Shown in pieces: positions 1 through 11,630 of a stretch of DNA of 64,000 nt (the stretch's first letter is position 1; each line of letters starts with the position of its first letter). The stretch is from Auanema rhodensis. Taxonomy: Eukaryota; Nematoda; Chromadorea; Rhabditida; Rhabditidae. Position numbers and translations under genes: made by a program. The stretch lies in assembly GCA_964057225.1 (NCBI GenBank), contig OZ059900.1, forward strand, positions 15,267,638 to 15,331,637, given 5' to 3'. The notes under the pieces are model-generated. The model was given only the letters and a program-made list of their open reading frames with translations. It searched no databases and was not told the origin of the DNA.

Positions 1-691
1 TATTGATTAAATCGATTTTTGTTCATATGAGTCGTCAAATGAAACGAATTTCAGGGTGTTACATACTAAAATGAAGCATTTTACATGCTGAACACTATAA
101 AAATACAAAAACACAGTATTTCCCATGAGAAATATTTTATTATGCTGGAAAACCAGTTTTTGGAAAGTTCGCTGTAAACAAGGTTTTGACTTACGATTTC
201 ATGTGTTCAAACTCATGCAATGTCAATGAAACCTAGCTCAAAATTGTTCGTACAACGTCTAATTCCACTTTCACGACAAAAAAACAGGGGTTAGAAAATT
301 AAGGAAATTAGCATATTCTGAGGGCACGCCCCTTATGGCTAATATTGATTAAATCGATTTTTGTTCATATGAGTCGTCAAATGCAACGAATTTCAGCGTG
401 TTACATACTAAAATGAAGCATTTTACATGCTGAACACTAGAAAAATACAAAAACACAGTATTTCCCATGAGAAATATTTTATTATGCTGGAAAACCAGTT
501 TTTGGAAAGTTCGCTGTAAACAAGGTTTTGACTTACGATTTCATGTGTTCAAACTCATGCAATGTCAATGAAACCTAGCTCAAAATTGTTCCTACAACGT
601 CTAGTTCCACTTTCACGACAAAAAACAGGGGTTAGAAAATTAAGGAAATTAGCATATTCTGAGGGCACGCCCCTTATGGCTAATATTGATT

Positions 692-701
692 AAATCGATT
701 T
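692..701. other. 10-bp palindrome AAATCGATTT (p9-18), example copy
   Basis: AAATCGATTT is a perfect palindrome containing ATCGAT. It is one of the most constant parts of the monomer: in copies with TTGGTTC instead of TTTGTTC the change lies just outside it. A dyad of this kind could be a protein-binding site or an extruding structure. Nothing in the sequence proves a function. Confidence 0.8.
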
Positions 702-757
702 TTGTTCATATGAGTCGTCAAATGCAACGAATTTCAGCGTGTTACATACTAAAATGA

Positions 758-772
758 AGCATTTTACATGCT
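758..772. other. Inverted repeat AGCAT-5-ATGCT (p75-89), example copy
   Basis: Five-base arms AGCAT and ATGCT flank TTTAC. The dyad is intact only in GAAGCAT/GGAGCAT monomers with ACATGCT. It is broken in subtypes with GTAT, GTGT, GAAT or AAT-type changes in the left arm, or ACAAGCT in the right arm. Since many subtypes lack it, it is probably not essential in every unit. Confidence 0.7.
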
Positions 773-799
773 GAACACTAGAAAAATACAAAAACACAG

Positions 800-817
800 T
801 ATTTCCCATGAGAAATA
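800..817. other. Inverted repeat TATTTC-6-GAAATA (p117-134), example copy
   Basis: Six-base arms flank CCATGA. The arms extend to AGTATTTC/GAAATATT if one G-T pair is allowed. Subtypes carrying CAGTTTTTCCC or CAGTTTTACCC lose a pair, and the 280-bp monomers lack the whole element. Confidence 0.75.
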
Positions 818-827
818 TTTTATTATG

Positions 828-839
828 CTGGAAAACCAG
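828..839. other. Hairpin CTGG-AAAA-CCAG (p145-156), example copy
   Basis: A four-base stem with an AAAA loop, present in almost every full-length monomer. The right breakpoint of the 61-bp deletion (p95-155) falls inside its right arm. Rare changes disrupt it: ACTAG in the unit at 52048, CCACT in the unit at 62642, and a one-A loop loss in the unit at 60252. Confidence 0.7.
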
Positions 840-849
840 TTTTTGGAAA

Positions 850-866
850 TTTCGCTGTAAACAAGG
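850..866 (+). other. CENP-B-box-like 17-mer (p167-183), example copy
   Basis: The 17 bases TTTCGCTGTAAACAAGG align with the mammalian CENP-B box core nTTCGnnnnAnnCGGGn. TTCG, the central A, the C and the last G match (7 of 9 essential positions), while the first two G of CGGG are A. The element lies about mid-monomer, recurs roughly once per 342 bp, and is retained in the 280-bp deleted monomers. In K-type monomers the first base is G, outside the core. Similar partial matches are known in satellites of species without proven CENP-B, so function is unproven and chance is possible. Confidence 0.4.
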
Positions 867-882
867 TTTTGACTTACGATTT

Positions 883-900
883 CATGTGTTCAAACTCATG
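883..900. other. Imperfect stem CATGTGT-TCAA-ACTCATG (p200-217), example copy
   Basis: Seven-base arms surround a TCAA loop with one T-T mismatch in most monomers. In three monomers a T-to-A change makes the stem perfect, and in others the loop becomes TCGA, giving the palindrome GTTCGAAC. Those variants are listed separately. Confidence 0.7.
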
Positions 901-1003
901 CAATGTCAATGAAACCTAGCTCAAAATTGTTCCTACAACGTCTAATTCCACTTTCACGACAAAAAAACAGGGGTTAGAAAATTAAGGAAATTAGCATATT
1001 CTG

Positions 1004-1016
1004 AGGGCACGCCCCT
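1004..1016. other. GC-rich inverted repeat AGGG-CACGC-CCCT (p321-333), example copy
   Basis: This short dyad is the most GC-rich part of the monomer. Variants GCCTCTTA and GCCTCTA weaken the right arm; the latter also shortens the unit by one base and marks a distinct subtype lineage from about 23 kb onward. Confidence 0.65.
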
Positions 1017-2051
1017 TATGGCTAATATTGATTAAATCGATTTTTGTTCATATGAGTCGTCAAATGCAACGAATTTCAGCGTGTTACATACTAAAATGAA
1101 GTATTTTACATGCTGAACACTAGAAAAATACAAAAACACAGTATTTCCCATGAGAAATATTTTATTATGCTGGAAAACCAGTTTTTGGAAATTTCGCTGT
1201 AAACAAGGTTTTGACTTACGATTTCATGTGCTCAAACTCATGCAATGTCAATGAAACCTAGCTCAAAATTGTTCCTACAACGTCTAATTCCACTTTCACG
1301 ACAAAAAAACAGGGGTTAGAAAATTAAGGAAATTAGCATATTCTGAGGGCACGCCCCTTATGGCTAATATTGATTAAATCGATTTTTGTTCATATGAGTC
1401 GTCAAATGCAACGAATTTTAGCGTGTTACATACTAAAATGAAGCATTTTACATGCTGAACACTAGAAAAATACAAAAACACAGTATTTCCCATGAGAAAT
1501 ATTTTATTATGCTGGAAAACCAGTTTTTGGAAATTTCGCTGTAAACAAGGTTTTGACTTACGATTTCATGTGTTCAAACTCATGCAATGTCAATGAAACC
1601 TAGCTCAAAATTGTTCGTACAACGTCTAGTTCCACTTTCACGACAAAAAAACAGGGGTTAGAAAATTAAGGAAATTAGCATATTCTGAGGGCACGCCCCT
1701 TATGGCTAATATTGATTAAATCGATTTTTGTTCATATGAGTCGTCAAATGCAACAAATTTCAGCGTGTTACATACTAAAATGAAGCATTTTACAAGCTGA
1801 ACACTAGAAAAATACAAAAACACAGTTTTTCCCATGAGAAATATTTTATTATGCTGGAAAACCAGTTTTTGAAAATTTCGCTGTAAACAAGGTTTTGACT
1901 TACGATTTCATGTGTTCAAACTCATGCAATGTCAATGAAACCTAGCTCAAAATTGTTCCTACAACGTCTAGTTCCACTTTCACGACAAAAAAACAGGGGT
2001 TAGAAAATTTAGGAAATTAGCATATTCTGAGGGCACGCCCCTTATGGCTAA

Positions 2052-4105
2052 TATTGATTAAATCGATTTTTGTTCATATGAGTCGTCAAATGCAACGAAT
2101 TTCAGCGTGTTACATACTAAAATGAAGCATTTTACATGCTGAACACTAGAAAAATACAAAAACACAGTATTTCCCATGAGAAATATTTTATTATGCTGGA
2201 AAACCAGTTTTTGGAAATTTCGCTGTAAACAAGGTTTTGACTTACGATTTCATGTGTTCAAACTCATGCAATGTCAATGAAACCTAGCTCAAAATTGTTC
2301 CTACAACGTCTAGTTCCACTTTCACGACAACAAAACAGGGGTTAGAAAATTAAGGAAATTAGCATATTCTGAGGGCACGCCCCTTATGGCTAATATTGAT
2401 TAAATCGATTTTTGTTCATATGAGTCGTCAAATGCAACGAATTTCAGCGTGTTACATACTAAAATGAAGCATTTCACATGCTGAACACTAGAAAAATACA
2501 AAAACACAGTATTTCCCATGAGAAATATTTTATTATGCTGGAAAACCAGTTTTTGGAAATTTCGCTGTAAACAAGGTTTTGACTTACGATTTCATGTGTT
2601 CAAACTCATGCAATGTCAATGAAACCTAGCTCAAAATTGTTCGTACAACGTCTAGTTCCACTTTCACGACAAAAAAAACAGGGGTTAGAAAATTAAGGAA
2701 ATTAGCATATTCTGAGGGCACGCCCCTTATGGCTAATATTGATTAAATCGATTTTTGTTCATATGAGTCGTCAAATGCAACGAATTTCAGCGTGTTACAT
2801 ACTAAAATGAAGCATTTTACATGCTGAACACTAGAAAAATACAAAAACACAGTATTTCCCATGAGAAATATTTTATTATGCTGGAAAACCAGTTTTTGGA
2901 AATTTCGCTGTAAACAAGGTTTTGACTTACGATTTCATGTGTTCAAACTCATGCAATGTCAATGAAACCTAGCTCAAAATTGTTCCTACAACGTCTAGTT
3001 CCACTTTCACGACAACAAAACAGGGGTTAGAAAATTAAGGAAATTAGCATATTCTGAGGGCACGCCCCTTATGGCTAATATTGATTAAATCGATTTTTGT
3101 TCATATGAGTCGTCAAATGCAACGAATTTCAGCGTGTTACATACTAAAATGAAGCATTTCACATGCTGAACACTAGAAAAATACAAAAACACAGTATTTC
3201 CCATGAGAAATATTTTATTATGCTGGAAAACCAGTTTTTGGAAATTTCGCTGTAAACAAGGTTTTGACTTACGATTTCATGTGTTCAAACTCATGCAATG
3301 TCAATGAAATCTAGCTCAAAATTGTTCCTACAACGTCTAGTTCCACTTTCACGACAAAAAAACAGGGGTTAGAAAATTAAGGAAATTAGCAGATTCTGAG
3401 GGCACGCCCTTTATGGCTTATATTGATTAAATCGATTTTTGTTCATATGAGTCGTCAAATGCAACGAATTTCAGCGTGTTACATACTAAAATGAAACATT
3501 TTACATGCTGAACACTATAAAAATACAAAAACACAGTATTTCCCATGAGAAATATTTTATTATGCTGGAAAACCAGTTTTTGGAAATTTCGCTGTAAACA
3601 AGGTTTTGACTTACGATTTCATGTGTTCAAACTCATGCAATGTCAATGAAACCTAGCTCAAAATTGTTCCTACAACGTCTAGTTCCACTTTCACGACAAC
3701 AAAACAGGGGTTAGAAAATTAAGGAAATTAGCATAATCTGAGGGCACGCCCCTTATGGCTAATATTGATTAAATCGATTTTTGTTCATATGAGTCGTCAA
3801 ATGCAATTAATTTCAGCGTGTTACATACTAAAATGAAGCATTTTACATGCTGAACACTAAAAAAATACAAAAACACAGTATTTCCCATGAGAAATATTTT
3901 ATTATGCTGGAAAACCAGTTTTTGGAAATTTCGCTGTAAACAAGGTTTTGACTTACGATTTCATGTGTTCAAACTCATGCAATGTCAATGAAACCTAGCT
4001 CAAAATTGTTCCTACAACGTCTAGTTCCACTTTCACGACAAAAAAAACAGGGGTTAGAAAATTAAGGAAATTAGCATATTCTGAGGGCACGCCCCTTATG
4101 GCTAA
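2052..4105 (+). repeat. Three dimeric HOR units (~685 bp)
   Basis: Six monomers form three pairs: 2052-2736, 2737-3420 and 3421-4105. The first member of each pair carries ACAACAAAACA in place of the pure A tract. The second carries TTTCACATG in pairs one and two, and an 8-A tract in pairs one and three. The second and third pairs are unusually variable for this part of the array, with AAATCTAG, GCAGATT, GCCCTTTA and GGCTTAT in the unit at 3079, GAAACAT and GCATAATC at 3421, and GCAATTA and CACTAAAA at 3763. One further copy of the dimer sits at 7868-8552. Confidence 0.85.
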
Positions 4106-5815
4106 TATTGATTAAATCGATTTTTGTTCATATGAGTCGTCAAATGCAACGAATTTCAGCGTGTTACATACTAAAATGAAGCATTTTACATGCTGAACAC
4201 TAGAAAAATACAAAAACACAGTATTTCCCATGAGAAATATTTTATTATGCTGGAAAACCAGTTTTTGGAAATTTCGCTGTAAACAAGGTTTTGACTTACG
4301 ATTTCATGTGTTCAAACTCATGCAATGTCAATGAAACCTAGCTCAAAATTGTTCCTACAACGTCTAGTTCCACTTTCACGACAAAAAAACAGGGGTTAGA
4401 AAATTAAGGAAATTAGCATATTCTGAGGGCACGCCCCTTATGGCTAATATTGATTAAATCGATTTTTGTTCATATGAGTCGTCAAATGCAACGAATTTCA
4501 GCGTGTTACATACTAAAATGAAGCATTTCACATGCTGAACACTAGAAAAATACAAAAACACAGTATTTCCCATGAGAAATATTTTATTATGCTGGAAAAC
4601 CAGTTTTTGGAAATTTCGCTGTAAACAAGTTTTTGACTTACGATTTCATGTGTTCAAACTCATGCAATGTCAATGAAACCTAGCTCAAAATTGTTCCTAC
4701 AACGTCTAGTTCCACTTTCACGACAAAAAAACAGGGGTTAGAAAATTAAGGAAATTAGCATATTCTGAGGGCACGCCTCTTATGGCTAATATTGATTAAA
4801 TCGATTTTTGTTCATATGAGTCGTCAAATGCAACGAATTTCAGCGTGTTACATACTAAAATGAAGCATTTTACATGCTGAACACTAGAAAAATACAAAAA
4901 CACAGTATTTCCCATGAGAAATATTTTATTATGCTGGAAAACCAGTTTTTGGAAATTTCGCTGTAAACAAGGTTTTGACTTACGATTTCATGTGTTCAAA
5001 CTCATGCAATGTCAATGAAACCTAGCTCAAAATTGTTCGTACAACGTCTAGTTCCACTTTCACGACAAAAAAACAGGGGTTAGAAAATTAAGGAAATTAG
5101 CATATTCTGAGGGCACGCCCCTTATGGCTAATATTGATTAAATCGATTTTTGTTCATATGAGTCGTCAAATGCAACAAATTTCAGCGTGTTACATACTAA
5201 AATGAAGCATTTTACAAGCTGAACACTAGAAAAATACAAAAACACAGTTTTTCCCATGAGAAATATTTTATTATGCTGGAAAACCAGTTTTTGGAAATTT
5301 CGCTGTAAACAAGGTTTTGACTTACGATTTCATGTGTTCAAACTCATGCAATGTCAATGAAACCTAGCTCAAAATTGTTCGTACAACGTCTAGTTCCACT
5401 TTCACGACAAAAAAACAGGGGTTAGAAAATTTAGGAAATTAGCATATTCTGAGGGCACGCCCCTTATGGCTAATATTGATTAAATCGATTTTTGTTCATA
5501 TGAGTCGTCAAAAGCAACGAATTTCAGCGTGTTACATACTAAAATGAAGTATTTTACATGCTGAACACTAGAAAAATACAAAAACACAGTATTTCCCATG
5601 AGAAATATTTTATTATGCTGGAAAACCAGTTTTTGGAAATTTCGCTGTAAACAAGGTTTTGACTTACGATTTCATGTGTTCAAACTCATGCAATGTCAAT
5701 GAAACCTTGCTCAAAATTGTTCCTACAACGTCTAGTTCCACTTTCACGACAAAAAAACAGGGGTTAGAAAATTAAGGAAATTAGCATATTCTGAGGGCAC
5801 GCCCCTTATGGCTAA
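4106..5815 (+). repeat. Five-monomer module (h-i-j-e-l), first copy
   Basis: Monomers start at 4106, 4448, 4790, 5132 and 5474. Marks: h (TTCCTAC, TCTAGTT); i (TTTCACATG, CAAGTTTTTG, GCCTCTTA); j (TTCGTAC); e (CAACAAATT, ACAAGCTG, GTTTTTCCC, AATTTAGG); l (AAAGCAACG, GAAGTAT, CCTTGCTC). The module recurs at 10605-12314 with the same 1710-bp length, and without l at 8553-9919. It leads directly into a K monomer both here and at 12315, so it belongs to a larger duplicated block with a 6499-bp offset. Confidence 0.85.
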
Positions 5816-7867
5816 TATTGATTAAATCGATTTTTGTTCATATGAGTCGTCAAATGAAACGAATTTCAGGGTGTTACATACTAAAATGAAGCATTTTACA
5901 TGCTGAACACTATAAAAATACAAAAACACAGTATTTCCCATGAGAAATATTTTATTATGCTGGAAAACCAGTTTTTGGAAAGTTCGCTGTAAACAAGGTT
6001 TTGACTTACGATTTCATGTGTTCAAACTCATGCAATGTCAATGAAACCTAGCTCAAAATTGTTCGTACAACGTCTAATTCCACTTTCACGACAAAAAAAC
6101 AGGGGTTAGAAAATTAAGGAAATTAGCATATTCTGAGGGCACGCCCCTTATGGCTAATATTGATTAAATCGATTTTTGTTCATATGAGTCGTCAAATGCA
6201 ACGAATTTCAGCGTGTTACATACTAAAATGAAGTATTTTACATGCTGAACACTAGAAAAATACAAAAACACAGTATTTCCCATGAGAAATATTTTATTAT
6301 GCTGGAAAACCAGTTTTTGGAAATTTCGCTGTAAACAAGGTTTTGACTTACGATTTCATGTGTTCAAACTCATGCAATGTCAATGAAACCTAGCTCAAAA
6401 TTGTTCCTACAACGTCTAGTTCCACTTTCACGACAAAAAACAGGGGTTAGAAAATTAAGGAAATTAGCATATTCTGAGGGCACGCCCCTTATGGCTAATA
6501 TTGATTAAATCGATTTTTGTTCATATGAGTCGTCAAATGCAACGAATTTCAGCGTGTTACATACTAAAATGAAGCATTTTACATGCTGAACACTAGAAAA
6601 ATACAAAAACACAGTATTTCCCATGAGAAATATTTTATTATGCTGGAAAACCAGTTTTTGGAAATTTCGCTGTAAACAAGGTTTTGACTTACGATTTCAT
6701 GTGTTCAAACTCATGCAATGTCAATGAAACCTAGCTCAAAATTGTTCCTACAACGTCTAATTCCACTTTCACGACAAAAAAACAGGGGTTAGAAAATTAA
6801 GGAAATTAGCATATTCTGAGGGCACGCCCCTTATGGCTAATATTGATTAAATCGATTTTTGTTCATATGAGTCGTCAAATGCAACGAATTTCAGCGTGTT
6901 ACATACTAAAATGAAGTATTTTACATGCTGAACACTAGAAAAATACAAAAACACAGTATTTCCCATGAGAAATATTTTATTATGCTGGAAAACCAGTTTT
7001 TGGAAATTTCGCTGTAAACAAGGTTTTGACTTACGATTTCATGTGCTCAAACTCATGCAATGTCAATGAAACCTAGCTCAAAATTGTTCCTACAACGTCT
7101 AGTTCCACTTTCACGACAAAAAAAACAGGGGTTAGAAAATTAAGGAAATTAGCATATTCTGAGGGCACGCCCCTTATGGCTAATATTGATTAAATCGATT
7201 TTTGTTCATATGAGTCGTCAAATGCAACGAATTTCAGCGTGTTACATACTAAAATGAAGCATTTTACATGCTGAACACTAGAAAAATACAAAAACACAGT
7301 ATTTCCCATGAGAAATATTTTATTATGCTGGAAAACCAGTTTTTGGAAATTTCGCTGTAAACAAGGTTTTGACTTACGATTTCATGTGTTCAAACTCATG
7401 CAATGTCAATGAAACCTAGCTCAAAATTGTTCCTACAACGTCTAGTTCCACTTTCACGACAAAAAAACAGGGGTTAGAAAATTAAGGAAATTAGCATATT
7501 CTGAGGGCACGCCCCTTATGGCTAATATTGATTAAATCGATTTTTGTTCATATGAGTCGTCAAATGCAACGAATTTCAGCGTGTTACATACTAAAATGAA
7601 GCATTTCACATGCTGAACACTAGAAAAATACAAAAACACAGTATTTCCCATGAGAAATATTTTATTATGCTGGAAAACCAGTTTTTGGAAATTTCGCTGT
7701 AAACAAGTTTTTGACTTACGATTTCATGTGTTCAAACTCATGCAATGTCAATGAAACCTAGCTCAAAATTGTTCCTACAACGTCTAGTTCCACTTTCACG
7801 ACAAAAAAACAGGGGTTAGAAAATTAAGGAAATTAGCATATTCTGAGGGCACGCCTCTTATGGCTAA
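5816..7867 (+). repeat. Six monomers K-a-b-c-h-i
   Basis: Units start at 5816, 6158, 6499, 6841, 7184 and 7526. The K unit matches those at 1, 12315 and 15392 at the marker sites. The second is 341 bp with GAAGTAT and 6 A. The c unit has GTGCTCAA with 8 A and TCTAGTT, unlike the c units at 1026 and 13340, so it is a sub-variant. The last four (b-c-h-i) return at 9920-11288. Confidence 0.82.
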
Positions 7868-8552
7868 TATTGATTAAATCGATTTTTGTTCATATGAGTC
7901 GTCAAATGCAACGAATTTCAGCGTGTTACATACTAAAATGAAGCATTTTACATGCTGAACACTAGAAAAATACAAAAACACAGTATTTCCCATGAGAAAT
8001 ATTTTATTATGCTGGAAAACCAGTTTTTGGAAATTTCGCTGTAAACAAGGTTTTGACTTACGATTTCATGTGTTCAAACTCATGCAATGTCAATGAAACC
8101 TAGCTCAAAATTGTTCCTACAACGTCTAGTTCCACTTTCACGACAACAAAACAGGGGTTAGAAAATTAAGGAAATTAGCATATTCTGAGGGCACGCCCCT
8201 TATGGCTAATATTGATTAAATCGATTTTTGTTCATATGAGTCGTCAAATGCAACGAATTTCAGCGTGTTACATACTAAAATGAAGCATTTCACATGCTGA
8301 ACACTAGAAAAATACAAAAACACAGTATTTCCCATGAGAAATATTTTATTATGCTGGAAAACCAGTTTTTGGAAATTTCGCTGTAAACAAGGTTTTGACT
8401 TACGATTTCATGTGTTCAAACTCATGCAATGTCAATGAAACCTAGCTCAAAATTGTTCGTACAACGTCTAGTTCCACTTTCACGACAAAAAAAACAGGGG
8501 TTAGAAAATTAAGGAAATTAGCATATTCTGAGGGCACGCCCCTTATGGCTAA
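7868..8552 (+). repeat. Isolated copy of the dimeric HOR
   Basis: The unit at 7868 has ACAACAAAACA, and the unit at 8210 has TTTCACATG, TTCGTAC and an 8-A tract. The pair matches 2052-2736 at the marker sites. It sits between two h-i pairs, so it looks like a retained piece of the longer arrangement near 2-5 kb. Confidence 0.85.
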
Positions 8553-11500
8553 TATTGATTAAATCGATTTTTGTTCATATGAGTCGTCAAATGCAACGAA
8601 TTTCAGCGTGTTACATACTAAAATGAAGCATTTTACATGCTGAACACTAGAAAAATACAAAAACACAGTATTTCCCATGAGAAATATTTTATTATGCTGG
8701 AAAACCAGTTTTTGGAAATTTCGCTGTAAACAAGGTTTTGACTTACGATTTCATGTGTTCAAACTCATGCAATGTCAATGAAACCTAGCTCAAAATTGTT
8801 CCTACAACGTCTAGTTCCACTTTCACGACAAAAAAACAGGGGTTAGAAAATTAAGGAAATTAGCATATTCTGAGGGCACGCCCCTTATGGCTAATATTGA
8901 TTAAATCGATTTTTGTTCATATGAGTCGTCAAATGCAACGAATTTCAGCGTGTTACATACTAAAATGAAGCATTTCACATGCTGAACACTAGAAAAATAC
9001 AAAAACACAGTATTTCCCATGAGAAATATTTTATTATGCTGGAAAACCAGTTTTTGGAAATTTCGCTGTAAACAAGTTTTTGACTTACGATTTCATGTGT
9101 TCAAACTCATGCAATGTCAATGAAACCTAGCTCAAAATTGTTCCTACAACGTCTAGTTCCACTTTCACGACAAAAAAACAGGGGTTAGAAAATTAAGGAA
9201 ATTAGCATATTCTGAGGGCACGCCTCTTATGGCTAATATTGATTAAATCGATTTTTGTTCATATGAGTCGTCAAATGCAACGAATTTCAGCGTGTTACAT
9301 ACTAAAATGAAGCATTTTACATGCTGAACACTAGAAAAATACAAAAACACAGTATTTCCCATGAGAAATATTTTATTATGCTGGAAAACCAGTTTTTGGA
9401 AATTTCGCTGTAAACAAGGTTTTGACTTACGATTTCATGTGTTCAAACTCATGCAATGTCAATGAAACCTAGCTCAAAATTGTTCGTACAACGTCTAGTT
9501 CCACTTTCACGACAAAAAAACAGGGGTTAGAAAATTAAGGAAATTAGCATATTCTGAGGGCACGCCCCTTATGGCTAATATTGATTAAATCGATTTTTGT
9601 TCATATGAGTCGTCAAATGCAACAAATTTCAGCGTGTTACATACTAAAATGAAGCATTTTACAAGCTGAACACTAGAAAAATACAAAAACACAGTTTTTC
9701 CCATGAGAAATATTTTATTATGCTGGAAAACCAGTTTTTGGAAATTTCGCTGTAAACAAGGTTTTGACTTACGATTTCATGTGTTCAAACTCATGCAATG
9801 TCAATGAAACCTAGCTCAAAATTGTTCGTACAACGTCTAGTTCCACTTTCACGACAAAAAACAGGGGTTAGAAAATTAAGGAAATTAGCATATTCTGAGG
9901 GCACGCCCCTTATGGCTAATATTGATTAAATCGATTTTTGTTCATATGAGTCGTCAAATGCAACGAATTTCAGCGTGTTACATACTAAAATGAAGCATTT
10001 TACATGCTGAACACTAGAAAAATACAAAAACACAGTATTTCCCATGAGAAATATTTTATTATGCTGGAAAACCAGTTTTTGGAAATTTCGCTGTAAACAA
10101 GGTTTTGACTTACGATTTCATGTGTTCAAACTCATGCAATGTCAATGAAACCTAGCTCAAAATTGTTCCTACAACGTCTAATTCCACTTTCACGACAAAA
10201 AAACAGGGGTTAGAAAATTAAGGAAATTAGCATATTCTGAGGGCACGCCCCTTATGGCTAATATTGATTAAATCGATTTTTGTTCATATGAGTCGTCAAA
10301 TGCAACGAATTTCAGCGTGTTACATACTAAAATGAAGTATTTTACATGCTGAACACTAGAAAAATACAAAAACACAGTATTTCCCATGAGAAATATTTTA
10401 TTATGCTGGAAAACCAGTTTTTGGAAATTTCGCTGTAAACAAGGTTTTGACTTACGATTTCATGTGCTCAAACTCATGCAATGTCAATGAAACCTAGCTC
10501 AAAATTGTTCCTACAACGTCTAGTTCCACTTTCACGACAAAAAAAACAGGGGTTAGAAAATTAAGGAAATTAGCATATTCTGAGGGCACGCCCCTTATGG
10601 CTAATATTGATTAAATCGATTTTTGTTCATATGAGTCGTCAAATGCAACGAATTTCAGCGTGTTACATACTAAAATGAAGCATTTTACATGCTGAACACT
10701 AGAAAAATACAAAAACACAGTATTTCCCATGAGAAATATTTTATTATGCTGGAAAACCAGTTTTTGGAAATTTCGCTGTAAACAAGGTTTTGACTTACGA
10801 TTTCATGTGTTCAAACTCATGCAATGTCAATGAAACCTAGCTCAAAATTGTTCCTACAACGTCTAGTTCCACTTTCACGACAAAAAAACAGGGGTTAGAA
10901 AATTAAGGAAATTAGCATATTCTGAGGGCACGCCCCTTATGGCTAATATTGATTAAATCGATTTTTGTTCATATGAGTCGTCAAATGCAACGAATTTCAG
11001 CGTGTTACATACTAAAATGAAGCATTTCACATGCTGAACACTAGAAAAATACAAAAACACAGTATTTCCCATGAGAAATATTTTATTATGCTGGAAAACC
11101 AGTTTTTGGAAATTTCGCTGTAAACAAGTTTTTGACTTACGATTTCATGTGTTCAAACTCATGCAATGTCAATGAAACCTAGCTCAAAATTGTTCCTACA
11201 ACGTCTAGTTCCACTTTCACGACAAAAAAACAGGGGTTAGAAAATTAAGGAAATTAGCATATTCTGAGGGCACGCCTCTTATGGCTAATATTGATTAAAT
11301 CGATTTTTGTTCATATGAGTCGTCAAATGCAACGAATTTCAGCGTGTTACATACTAAAATGAAGCATTTTACATGCTGAACACTAGAAAAATACAAAAAC
11401 ACAGTATTTCCCATGAGAAATATTTTATTATGCTGGAAAACCAGTTTTTGGAAATTTCGCTGTAAACAAGGTTTTGACTTACGATTTCATGTGTTCAAAC

Positions 11501-11630
11501 TCATGCAATGTCAATGAAACCTAGCTCAAAATTGTTCGTACAACGTCTAGTTCCACTTTCACGACAAAAAAACAGGGGTTAGAAAATTAAGGAAATTAGC
11601 ATATTCTGAGGGCACGCCCCTTATGGCTAA
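8553..11630 (+). repeat. Nine monomers h-i-j-e, b-c-h-i, j
   Basis: Units start at 8553, 8895, 9237, 9579, 9920, 10262, 10605, 10947 and 11289. The pair h-i occurs twice. The e unit at 9579 is 341 bp with 6 A and TTAAGG instead of TTTAGG, so its 3' part resembles another subtype, consistent with a recombination point. Units 9920-11288 repeat 6499-7867. Confidence 0.82.

Larger units (their letters stand above)
684..1025 (+). repeat. Representative 342-bp monomer with internal landmarks
   Basis: This monomer is close to the majority sequence and serves as reference for monomer positions (p1 = 684). Landmarks in order: palindrome AAATCGATTT at p9-18, NdeI-type CATATG at p24-29, inverted repeat AGCAT/ATGCT at p75-89, A-rich block around p98-111, inverted repeat TATTTC/GAAATA at p117-134, CTGG/CCAG hairpin at p145-156, CENP-B-box-like 17-mer at p167-183, imperfect CATG stem at p200-217, poly-A tract at about p278-284, and a small GC-rich inverted repeat at p321-333. 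Hand-counted composition is 60 C, 56 G and 9 CpG. Stops occur in all six frames, and because 342 is divisible by 3 they recur in phase in each copy, so the monomer is not coding. The length is compatible with two nucleosome repeats, but that is inference. Confidence 0.93.
1..2051 (+). repeat. Six-monomer module (K-a-b-c-d-e), first copy
   Basis: Monomers start at 1, 343, 684, 1026, 1368 and 1710. Marks in order: K (AATGAAACG with CAGGG, CTATAA, GGAAAGTT); a 341-bp unit with 6 A; b (CTAATTCC); c (GAAGTAT, GTGCTCAA); d (TTTTAGCG, TTCGTAC); e (CAACAAATT, ACAAGCTG, GTTTTTCCC, AATTTAGG). The same order returns at 12315-14365 and 15392-17442. This copy differs in its second monomer, which has GAAGCAT and the K-type GGAAAGTT, suggesting conversion or recombination with its K neighbour. 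The last monomer has a private GAAAATTT after the T tract. Confidence 0.85.

Noticed and set aside
31-45. AP-1-like TGAGTC motif next to CATATG
   Set aside because: The copy reads TGAGTCG, not TGAGTCA. One short near-match in a repeated unit is not evidence.
692-701. DREF-type site from the ATCGAT core
   Set aside because: The full DREF consensus TATCGATA is not present; AAATCGATTT shares only the ATCGAT core.
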